Shown: positions 1-11,000 of the stretch, in pieces | Position numbering within the stretch: the first letter of the stretch is position 1 | Layout of the letters: every line of letters begins with the position of its first letter | NCBI GenBank assembly: GCA_037349315.1 | Contig: JBAIAC010000035.1 | Location: 4,602,501-4,666,500 of the forward strand | Source of the DNA: Chelydra serpentina | Taxonomy: Eukaryota; Chordata; Testudines; Chelydridae | Reading direction: 5' to 3' | DNA: 64,000 bases | Translations under genes and position numbers: made by a program | Notes under the pieces: model-generated | Told to the model about the DNA's origin: nothing | Seen by the model: only the letters and a program-made list of their open reading frames with translations | Databases searched by the model: none

Positions 1-2289
1 AAAGCGACAGACAAATAGTCGCGCTGTAAAGAAAGCGACCCCCCGAGAGAGAGGTGGCAAGAGCACAGGGTGCTGGGCAGGTGAGCGTGTGCACCCAGGG
101 ATCACTGGGCCCAGGGTGGATGCTGAGGCTGTGTGAGGAGCAGCCAGTGAAGCTGTGCAGGGAATTCGGCTTCCAGGGAGCAGCCTGTCTATTTATAGCG
201 TCAAGGGCTCCAGCTGTCTAGAGGCTGGTGTGACTCAGAAGTGGGGGATGGGAGCAGGAGGGAGTCTTATAGCCTATGCACTAATTAAAACAGCTGAGGA
301 AAGCGGGGGGAAGGAAGGCTGCCCCCCAGCATCGTGCTCTGCTGCTGCCCAACAAGCCAGGAATAGGAGGTGGGGAATGTTATTGCCCCAGGAAAGTTCA
401 CTACTAGCATGGAACAGCCTCTGCTTCCCCTCCCCTGATTCAGTGCCAAAGGGGCCCTTCATTCCCGCTAAGTGTGTGTATATATACAGCACAGTGTCAC
501 GCTCCTGCGTTCTGTTCCCAGCTCTGCTACTGACGCACTGTGCAGCCTTGCCCATGGCACTTAGCCGCTCTGTATCTCAGTTTCTCCCCTGGGCTCAGAG
601 TGGTGAGGCTGTGAAGGTGAACAAGTTAATGTTTGTAAAGCACATTGGGACTATGCAGTGCCCTGTCAGTGCTGGGTACTATTAAAGCCTCTGCCCGAGT
701 GGTGGGCGCTGAGTGTGCCCCTGCCAGGGTGATCTGTGCCACCCCAGCTCCCAGGCAGAAAGAAGTTCCCAATGGGCCCCTGCTCTGAGCTCTCCCGAGA
801 CGAGTATCCACAGAGAACACGCCCCACCCCCCCACATTCTGCGGGAGTCGGTGACAAGTGGCTTGGCCTTGTAACGTTTCTTCGCGTCTCTCCAAGGCAT
901 TTGTGCGGGAAGCGGCTCATGCTGGGAATAAGGGACCTCGGGGAGCTTCGTTACGGGAAAGCAGGGATAAAGCCTGGCCCTGGTGATGAATCACCCGCAA
1001 CATGATCCTGCCCGAGCAGCAGGGAGAGTGATCGGCTTCTCTTCTTAGCCATGCCAGAGGCTCTGCACACGGCCAGCTTGTCCCGCTCCGGGAGGGGATG
1101 GTGGCTAGAGCAGAGGTGTCTCCACACATGTCACTAAGAACAGGCTCACCGTCTCCTGCTCGAGTCTCCACACCCTACTGCCTCCCCGACACTAGCAGAA
1201 GCGATGCTGCTGCTTGCTTTTTGAAGATCTGCTTCCCCCTGCTGTGGCCTCTCTTCAGTTCCTTGAACAGAACCGGTGTGGTGGTTGAGTGTTGCTAATC
1301 GGGGGTGGTATCTGCTGTCCAGTAGGGCCTCAGCTGTCGACAGTTGTCCTGGTTCCTGCACAAGCTCTTTTGTAGATGATTCTGCCTCTGCGAGGCTGAT
1401 TCAGCACTGGGCTGAGAGGACGGCGGCTAAAAATTAGCCAGGCACTGAGAGGGGAAATCCTAGTTTCTCCAATTTGACTTGACTCCTTCATTCGTAGACT
1501 CTCTTCCTGTGCTATAACTGTGCATGGTGACTTGCTAGCAACATGGTGCGTAGGAATTGCCATGGTGGGTTGGACCCTGGGCTCCACCTAGTCTAGGATC
1601 CCACCACTGACCTTAGCCAGTACTAGATGCTTCAGAGGAAGGTGCGTGAAACCCCAAAGGACATAGCGATGCGCCGCAGGGAGCCTCCTCCCAACCCCCG
1701 TGGCTGGAGGTTGGCATATGCCCCGAGGCAGGAGGCTTTGCATCTCTCCAAAGCATTTTGGTTTTGAGTGTTCACTAGAACAACTCTGGCTGGGCCTGCC
1801 ATCCACATCGATGGCCCCGCCCGCCCGCAGCCTGGCTCGGGTATTTGTGCTAGAACTGCAGAGCAGCCGCGCACATTGGAGCAGCTAGGACTGCAAAGAC
1901 TAAGGGTTAAGGGAGGATCTTGAGGTCTGATCCCTGTGGTTAGAGCAGGCCCAGCTGCCTCAGCGAGACCCAGGCAAGGGCCCGGAGCCCAGATGATTGT
2001 CACACCGTTGGCTGCTGGCCGGGCTGAGCTGCCTCGCTCCGGAGAAGGGCCAGGCTGGAGCAGAAACAAAGGCATGGTTCCATCAGGGCGACTGGGACGC
2101 CCCCAGCTCTTGGTGGATCTGGGCCCTGTTTCACCAGAGTCCCCCTGTGGAGGCTGGGTGACAAGCCTGGTGGTGGAATTCAGCTGTGGCTGAGTGGAGC
2201 AGATGTTGGGTTTGCCCCACACGTTCATGCGGTGGAGAGGAGCCTCCGGCTGGCTCTTCCCCATTTGTTTTCTCGTTTTCTCTCTCTAG
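1..2289. other. ANXA6 5' intron, partial; no exon recognised
   Basis: This stretch precedes the first recognisable coding exon and should be part of the intron following the ATG-bearing exon. I looked for a short exon encoding a start plus about six residues and ending at a splice donor and found none. A CAG|GTGAGC-like donor near position 78 has no ATG upstream of it within the window. The only repeat I recognise is a MIR SINE near 508-686. The start codon of ANXA6 therefore lies off the left edge. Confidence 0.6.
508..686 (+). repeat. MIR-type SINE fragment
   Basis: The order of features matches the MIR core and 3' part: a 'gctctgctactgac' stretch, then 'cttagccgctctgtatctca' with 'gtttctcccctg', then 'gttaatgtttgtaaagcaca', ending near 'gtactattaa'. 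These correspond to the MIR 'cactt...ctctgtgcctcagtttcc' and 'aaagcgcttag...' blocks. MIR is an ancient amniote SINE, so the high divergence is expected. Confidence 0.65.
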
Positions 2290-2380
2290 GCTGGCAGGTA
2301 CAGGGGCTCCGTGAAGGAGTGCCCAAACTTCAACGCAAGCCAGGACGCAGAGGCGCTGTACAACGCTATGAAGGGGTTCG
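2290..2380 (+). CDS. ANXA6: ANXA6 exon 3 (residues 7-37)
   Basis: First coding exon in the window, after a long pyrimidine tract and TAG. It reads [14 protein letters not shown] then [17 protein letters not shown], covering the N-terminal tail and the first helix and calcium loop of repeat 1. The tail differs from mammals ([10 protein letters not shown] against IHDFPGFDPN), but the QDAEALY block is intact. It starts in phase 0 and ends after one base of a Gly codon (donor GTGCGT). Confidence 0.95.
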
Positions 2381-5300
2381 GTGCGTATGTCCCCCGGCCG
2401 CCGCGCCCTGGGCCCAGTCCTATGTCCGTCGGAGCTCCAGGGCGCTTGACATTAGTGGCTTTGGAGCAGTCCTGGTGCTAGCGTCCCGCTAATAGCCTCT
2501 GGGGCTGCATGCCCGGGTGTGAGCGGAATGGAGGGGTGACGCTGGATGCCCTGGGTGTCCCTTTTCTGAAGGCAGGGGAGAGCATTAGGGGGAGAAGGCC
2601 ATGAAAGCACCTCCTAGCCCTTCAGTATTGCCCCCTCCGGTGCTGGCAGGCAGTGCGCACTGCATCGCCTCCATGTGACTGGTAAACGAGGACGCACAGT
2701 GCATGTGTTTTCAGGGCACTGCTGCCCGTTTCTGTAGGGCGCTGGAGTGGCTTTATGATGCACAAACTACCCTTCCTATGGGAAATGCCCCGTGGCTTAT
2801 CTTGGGGTTGGGGAAGGCAGGGCATGTCTGCACTTTATCTAGTGGGGCAGGCAGAAGGCCCAGCGCTTCAGTCTGGATCTGACCCGGGACAGTCTCTGGT
2901 GCCCAAGTGCAGGAGAGCGAATGAATGGGGCACTCCCTGTGCTAACATGCTCTGCCCCCCCTTTCCCCAGTGATGCCCCTGAGACCAATCAGTCCATCGC
3001 CCCTGTTCCCAGGTAGGCCAGCTGTGGATGGGTTGCAGCTCTTTGTCCTACCAACTCCAGCTCAGAGCTGGACTCTGCTTCTGGTCCAGGCAAAGCTGGA
3101 TCTTAGAGCAGACCCAAATCTAGGCAGCGGCACGAGGGTGACTGACCGTGTCTCCCTGCAGGCAGTGACAAGGAGGCCATACTGGACCTGATCACATCCA
3201 GGAACAACAAGCAGAGAATCGAGATCAGCCAGGCCTACAAATCGCTCTACGGAAAGGTAACCCCAGAGAATCGGACGGTGCCAAATCCTGCCCTGTGATC
3301 CACAGGAGGGGGAGCCTTTGCTGCTTCCTCCAAACCAGAGTATGCAGGGTGTACAGCCCCCTGCTTCACCCTGTCCCGGCCAGACTGGCAAATGGCAATG
3401 GGCATACAAAGCAAAGCAAAATCATTGGGAAAATCCACAAGCTAACGGCAGGGTGGGAAAAGGCCTTCCGATAACCACGGCCAGCCCAGACTCTGCCAAC
3501 AGCCCTACTGAGAAGGTCGTGACCACCTCCCAAACATCTAAGGAAGCTAACTTAATAAGTCCTTTCTCTGCTGCTCATGCATCCTTCTCTCTCTCTCTCC
3601 TTCTCGCACTCCCTCCTGTGCCCGGTGGCCAGGACCTGATCACAGACCTGAAGCGGGAGCTGACGGGGAAATTTGAGAGGCTGATTGTGGGTTTGATGCG
3701 GCCCCTGGCATACTTTGATGCCAAGGAGATTAAAGACGCCCTTCAGGTAAGAGGCAGGAAAGGGCACGCTCTGACCATCCTGGAGTACAGTATATGCTAC
3801 AGCAGGGGTTCTCAAACTGGGGGTCAGGACCCCTCTGAGGGTCGTGAGGTTATTACATGGGGGGTCACGAGCTGTCAGCCTTTACCCCAAACCCCGCTTC
3901 GCCTCCAGCATTTATAATGGTGTTAAATATGTAAAAAAGTGTTTTTAATTTATAAGTGGGGGTCGCACTCAGAGGCTTGCTGTCTGAAAGGGGTCACCAG
4001 GACAAAAGTTTGAGAACCACTGTGCTCCCCCTAAGGGAGGTGTATTTATCACTCCGAGGCTGCCCTTCTCGGGTGATACCCACCTGGCATCAGCACATGG
4101 CATCTCACACGGTGGTTGTTTCCTGCCTGCAGGGCATTGGCACCGACGAGAAGTGCCTGATTGAGATCCTGGCATCCCGGACCAACCAGCAGATGCACAA
4201 CCTGGTGGAAGCCTACAGAGATGGTGAGCGTGGGAGACAAGGGCATAGAATCATAGAATCTCAGGGTTGGAAGGGACCTTAGGAGGTCATCTAGTCCAAC
4301 CCCCTGCTCAAAGCAGGACCAATCCCCAATTTTTGCCCCAGATCCCTAAATGACCCCCTCAAGGATTGAACTCACAACCCTGGGTTTAGCAGGCCAATGC
4401 TCAAACCACTGATTCTCTGGGGCCAGGAGGCTAGCAGTCACTGCCCTGTGGGCAGGGGAGGATTAAAGTCAGATGGGGGTACAGGTTCACCAGAACTAGA
4501 ACATGTCTATCAGGGATGGTCTAGACAGTAATTGGTCCTGCCATGAGGGCAGGGGGCTGGACTCGATGACCTCTCGAGGTCCCTTCCAGCCCTAGAATCT
4601 ATGAATCTATGAATCCTCCAATAGCCTCTTCCTCCGCCGCTCCTTTGATGGACGCCTCCACTCCAAACTCTGTGCGTGCTTCTCGGGGGCACCTGCCTGC
4701 ATCCTCGCACATGGGTGGGAGAAGACCTCGCACTTCCCAAATGTTGCTGTTGCCCTTGTGTCCAGTAGAAATGCAGTAGATCTAATCTACCCGGGTGTCA
4801 GTAAGGCATTTGCTACAGTTCCACATGAGAAATTCGTGCAACGTGCAAGATCATGCATCTAGGGATTAACAACAAGAATTTTTGCTATAAACTGGGGATT
4901 TCTCAGTTGGAAGTGGCAGAGGAGGGGAAAGACCTGGGTGACAGGGAGGTGTTAGTACCATTATACAAGGCACTGGTGAGACCTCATCTGGAATACTGTG
5001 TGCAGTTCTGGTCTCCCATGTTTAAGAAAGAGGAATTCAAATTGGAACAGGTGCAGAGAAGGGCTACTAGGATGATCAGAGGACTGGAAAACCCACCTCA
5101 TGAGAGAAGACTCAAAGAGTTTGGATTGTTTAAGTGGTTCTCAAACTGGGTTGTGACCCTGTTTTAACGGGGTTGCCATTGCTGGCTTAGACTTGTTGAG
5201 GGCTGGGGCTGAAGCCTGAGCCCCACCACACAGGGGGGAAGCCAAAGCCCGAGGGCTTTTCAGCTAGGGTGACCAGCTGTCCCGATTTTATAGGGACAGT

Positions 5301-7927
5301 CCCGATTTTGGGGTCTTTTTCTTATATAGGCTCCTATTACTCTCTACCCCCTGTCCCGATTTTTCACACTTTGCTGTCTGGTCACCTTATTTTCAGCCCT
5401 GGGCAGCAGGGCTCAGGTTACAGGCCCCCTGCCTGGGGATGAAGCCCTTGGACTTTGCCCCCATCCCTACCCAGGGCAATGGGGCTCAGGCTTCTGTCCC
5501 CCCTCCTGGGATCAGGTAGTAATTGTGAGAAGCGGGTCACGGTGCGATGAAGTTTGAGAGCCCCGTTGGCCTAACCAAAAGAAGGCTGAGGGGAGATCTG
5601 ATCGCTCTCTATAAATACACCAGAGGGACAAGAGGGGGAGAGGGATAGTTCAGTGGTTTGAGCATTGGCCTGCTAAACCCAGGGTTGTGAGTTCAATCCT
5701 TGAGGGGGCCATTTAGGGATCTGGGGCAAAAATTGGGGATTGGTCCTGCTTTGAGCAGGGGGTTGGACTAGATGACCTCCTAAGGTCCCTTCCAACCCTG
5801 AGATTCTATGACTCTATGACAAATACCAGGGAGGGGGAGGAGTTATTTAAGTTAAGCCCCAATGTAGACCCCAGAACTAATGGATATAAACTGACTATCA
5901 ACAAGTTGAGGCTTGAAATTAGGTGAAGGTTTCTGTCCATCAGAGGAGTGACGTTCTGGAGCAGCCTCCCAAGGGGAGCAGTGGGGGCAAAAAGCCTACC
6001 CGGCTTCAAGACTGAGCTTGATAAGTTTATGGAGGGGATGGTACGACCGGACTGCCTGCAATGGTGTCTGGCCCAGTGGCGACTGCCTGTAGCAGAAATC
6101 CCCAACGGCTGGAGACAGGACACTCGAGGGGAGGGCTCTGAGTTACTGCAGAGAATTCTTTCCCAGGTATCTGCCTGGTGGGTCTTGCCCACAGGCTCAG
6201 GGTCAATCTGATCACCAGATTTGGGGTCAGGAAGGAATTTTCCCCTGGGTCAGATTGGCAGAGACCCTGGTGGTTTTTCGCTTCCTCTGCAGCATAGGGT
6301 CACTGGCAGGTTTAAACTATGAATTCTCTGTAACGTGAAGTCTTTAAAGCATGATTTGAGGAAGTCAGTAACTCAGCCAGAGGTTAGGGGTTTATCACGG
6401 GAGTGGCTGGGTGAGGTTCTGTGGCCTGCAACGTGCAGGAGGTCAGACTAGATGATCAGGAGGGTCCCTTCTGACTTCAGTAATAGTAGCTGAGTGAGAA
6501 GATACATTACCATTTTAAACCTAACCAGTGTCCCTTAAGTGACTTCCCACAAGATGTCAGAACCTCTTAGTATTAGAGCTGAGTGGGTCTATGATTTATT
6601 TAATTTTCTTTCTTGATATAGGAATTAGATACAGTGCTCCTGTCAGATAATTTCTAAATTATCTGCAAAAAAATAAATAGAGTTTTCAGTTTTCAGGGCC
6701 TAAGTAGCCCCTGGAATCATGGTTAAAGTTTCCCCTCCCCCCCAAAAAACCTGAAATGGTGCCCCTGTGGGCAGGCACGGAATTTGCCCTCGCCATGCAC
6801 AGCGCCATTGGCTTGACTGGAGCCACCCCCCAAATACAGAAGTCAAACGAGGCCTATGGTGATGGGTCTGTGGGGGCGAGGGGAGTTGTTAGCAGGGGGG
6901 CAGTGCCTCTGAAATGGGTTTGGCTTGTTTTGGGCTTGCTGTGAAAGGCCGCGCAGCTTTGGTGGCGTCTGAGAGAGGGGTGGCATGCTGGACAGCAGCT
7001 CCTTGGAGCCCAGTGCCACGTACATCCTTTGAACCCGGGGTCGGGATCCTGGGAGCCAAGGAATGTACCTTGTGGTGGGTTCCGGCCTAACCTGACAACT
7101 GAGCTGACGGGCTTTCCGTTTCGCTTTCCAACGCTCCAGCCTACGAGAGGGAGCTGGAGGCGGATGTCCTGGGAGACACCTCGGGGCACTTCAGGAAGAT
7201 GATCGTTGTTTTGCTTCAGGTACGTTGAGCTGTCCGCCCCTCCCCATTCCCCTCTGTCCGTCCGCGTCCCTCATTCCTCTGTGCCTGAGGCTCTGGCCTC
7301 TTGTCTCTCATGCAGGGCACGCGGGAGGAGGACGATGTTGTGAGCGAGGACCTGGTGGAGCAGGATGCCAAGGTAAGTGTGGCTGAATTGAGACTGGCTC
7401 CCTGCCCTGACAATCACTATTGCACAGCCAGTGACTGGCAGGAAGAATGATGGGTCAGGGCCAAAGAAGGAGCTTTTCACGGCACTGGCTGGAATCTGGA
7501 TCCCCGGCCGGTTCACATCGGAGCAACGCTGATTTATACCAGCTGAGAACCTCCGACTTCAGTTTTAAACACACTGTTTGTAGTTTATTCATTGCTCTGC
7601 TATGCGTCCGGGCAGCTTGACAGGGGCCCAAAGCCCTGGCTGCGGACACCCCATACCGGAAAAGTTCAGCTCTGACTTCTGCAGCTCAGGCCCATGTTAT
7701 CACCCCGTCTTACAGCGTTTGAGAGGCTGTGCGGACAAGAGCCACCCAGGAGCTGCTATCTAACTGAGTAGAAAGCCTCACAAACACACATGGCTGTGGG
7801 CCAAACAGGATAGGAACCTAGGTCTCCAGCAACCAAAGGCCAGTGCATCTAATTCACTGAGCCACTAAGCCCTCTGCAACCATTACTTCCAGCCTTGTGA
7901 TCCTGCAGGAGTTGAAACTGGTTTTAT

Positions 7928-8008
<81 letters not shown>

Positions 8009-11000
8009 AGCCTGTTTCCAGCCATGTGATCTTGCAAGGTTGTAACTGTTTTTTTGCACAGACACAAACAGATACAGCATAGGGGAAGGAAGACAAGACA
8101 GATCAGATTTTGAATTGATAACGTCCCTATAGATGAAGTCAGTTAGACAAACGGTCGAGCCTGAAGTATTCCATGCAGCTGAGCGAGACCGGGAAGGAGC
8201 TTTGCTTTTTTAAGCAGTGGCATTAGGGTTTGGAGCTGGCACTAAAAGCAGGCGTTGAGCGTATTTGTTCTGGGTTGAGTGGCCAGGATTTTAGCACTCT
8301 CTGAACTTTGGGCTTTTGCTGCTGTTTTCGCCTTTCTACAAGGATCTTTTGGAAGCTGGCGACTTGAAGTGGGGCACAGACGAGGCGCAGTTCATCTACA
8401 TCCTGGGAAACCGAAGCAAACAGCATCTCCGGCTGGGTAAGCTGTTTGCATAGTGGTTGTGAGATCACCAAACCACAATGCCCCTCCCTCCCCGCAAAGC
8501 AGCTAGCTGGTTCTTGCAGATTGTGTGTGGACATGCCCGCCAGTCTGGGCTCTCGCCATCTGGTGGTCACGCTTGGGAGGGACAAGTAACCGTTTTCCAT
8601 GAGATCTAATACATTTTGAGGGAGGAGACCCCAGTGCCCATTTCATCTCTGGCAAAATCTTATCGGGCTGTTGCTGGGGGAGCCCTGAATGTTCCTTTCC
8701 ATCTTGTCTCAGGCCTCATGGCTGCAATAACTTGTTCGCCCCCAGAGATTTTGGTTCTGTAGAAGTGCTTCGTAGCTTTCAATGCCTCCGCTGATTACAA
8801 CCCACATCTTCGTGCTGCAGTGTCCGAATGACTCGCAGCCTGGCTAGTGCACAAAGGGTGGGAGTGCGCCTGTCTAACCCACTGGTGAGGAGGTGTTGCA
8901 AGCAGTGGCGGTGGAGCAATTTGTAGAGTGGGGGTGCTGAGAGCCAGTGAACATGTCTGTAAACCCTGTATATGATGGAAACCACTTCAAGCCAGGGGGT
9001 GCAGGTTACAGGGACCCTCTATGCTGGTACACGGAGGATATGAGTTGTTACAGCCTGACGCCACAGGGGGTTGGGAGTTTTAGCACAAGCTGTAGGAGCC
9101 CAGGCTTTTAGTTCTGGAGGTCCCCGGTTCAATCCCCAGCGCGGCAGCTGAAGATTTCAGGCGGCGGACACATGCTCTGTGGCCAGTGGGGGAGCAGCAC
9201 AGGGACAGCTGCAACCCCTGGCATATGGCCGTGAAGAGAAAACACAACAGATTAGTTCCCACGCAGCAATGGGCAGAGTTACTGAGAAAGCCGGACACCT
9301 AAAAGGCGATAATCCCTGCCTCTGAGAGCCCCCAACATGCCGTGGTGTCTGCTCCCCCACAAAGGCGCTGGCCTCCATTTCCCCCGCCTCTGGGCCAGGC
9401 CGGTGTGGCTGGTGACGGGGCCTCCCTCCTGCTTTCACCCCACAGTCTTTGACGAGTATCTGAAGATTTCCGGGAAGCCCATCGAGGACAGCATCCGGGG
9501 CGAGCTGTCCGGGGACATCGAGAAGCTGATGCTGGCAGTGGGTGAGCTGGTGCTGTCTGGTGGAGGGGCAGGGCTGAAGGAGATGCTCGAGCCAATGGGG
9601 GGGGGTCTTAAAGTGAAGGGCCCTGTCTCCATATTTCGACAGCTGAAGAGGTGGCCTGAGCACTCACCGATACCGTGATCTCACTGACGTCCCCTGGTGT
9701 TGTGGGAGCTCAGCACCTCTCAGAAATGGGCCACTTTTATTTAGGTTTAAGTGTAGTAGCCGTGTTAGTCTGTGTCAGCAAAATGAAAATAAGAAAGAAA
9801 AACTTGTAGCACCTTAGAGACTAACAAATTTATTTCAGCATAAGCTTTCGTGGGTTAGTACCCACTTCATCGGATGTGTGGAATGATGAACCCACGCATC
9901 CGATGAAGTGGGTATTAACCCACGAAAGCTTATGCTGAAATAAATTTGTTAGTCTCTAAGGTGCTACAAGTTTTTCTTTCTTATTTTCACTTTTATTTAG
10001 GTGCCTTAACATGGAGTATGGGGCCTACTCCGAAGCCCACTGACGTCCATGGCAGAATTCCTGTTGGTATCAATGAGCTTTAGATCAGGCCCCAGGCGCC
10101 CAAGTTTGAAAATTTGACGCTAATCCCTGTGGGAAAACACACTGGGTCCCCCCACGTCTATGAATGTGGGACTTGCCCGACTGCACGAGGCCAGAGTCTG
10201 TCAAGTCCGGTGTCCTGTCTCGGAAAGAGATTCTGGGCGGACAGTGGTTTGTACTAAAACGTGTAACGTTCCCCTGCGCATGCAGGGAATGGCTGGAGAG
10301 CCCCGGACAGTGGAGAGGAGCCCACGGTGAGACTGACCCGCAGCAGTATGTGCTAATCCCTGCTGTGTCACGGGGCCAGCTCCACGCTGTGCGTGTAAAT
10401 GCAAGCCCAAATCCTGCAGTCCTCCTTCGGTCAGTACCCCCGTTATTGTAGGGGGTAAGGAAGGAGGAAGAGCTGTGAGGTCCCATGTCTACAGGAATTA
10501 CCTGTAATCTGCAGCAGGAAAATAGAGCTCCAAGATTTGACCCACCATTAAAAAGACCTTTACCGGCTATTACATCATAGCAGCATCTGCAATGCTACAC
10601 TCATTTCCCTCTAACTAGATTAGCCGATAGCCACGACATCTGAGGCAGCACAACACAATAACTCATCCTGGCTCTTTAGTGGTGACCACTGTCCTGCGGG
10701 TGGGTAACAATACACCTTAGATGGAGACCACTGTCCTGCGGGTGGGTAACAATACACCTTAGAGGGAGACCACTGTCCTGCGGGTGGGTAACAATACACC
10801 TTAGAGGGAGACCACTGTCCTGCGGGTGGGTAACAATACACCTTAGAGGGAGACCACTGTCCTGCGGGTGGGTAACAATACACAATAGAGGGAGACCACT
10901 GTCCTATGGGTGGGTTACAATACACATTAGAGGGAGACCACTGTCCTGCGGGTGGGTAACAATACACTTGAGAGGGAGACCACTGCCCTGCAGGTGGATT

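Larger units (their letters stand above)
4760..6487 (+). mobile_element. CR1 LINE copy interrupted by three later insertions
   Basis: Pieces of one CR1 ORF2 and 3' UTR lie in order. A short middle piece is near 4760-4845. The C-terminal RT-associated segment is at 4850-5133, with readable residues [20 protein letters not shown] and [16 protein letters not shown]. After a hAT insertion the copy resumes at about 5568 ('ggcctaaccaaaagaaggct'). It is broken again by a SINE at 5636-5819 and runs to a 3' end near 6487. The copy is internally deleted and 5' truncated, so it cannot be active. Confidence 0.8.

Noticed and set aside
1..90. Window start as ANXA6 exon 1 ending at a GTGAGC donor
   Set aside because: No ATG, no similarity I can point to, and the first exon is expected to be GC-rich; one donor-like site is not enough.
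4853..5167. 104-codon ORF with [19 protein letters not shown] as a host gene
   Set aside because: The motif is the C-terminal part of CR1 ORF2 and the copy is broken on both sides.
7938..8007. CRISPR-like array among the tandem repeats
   Set aside because: This is vertebrate DNA; the repeats are contiguous satellites without unique spacers.
7854..8096. ORFs across the CA repeat (CVCV and THTH polymers)
   Set aside because: Dinucleotide repeats have no stops in these frames; no coding evidence.
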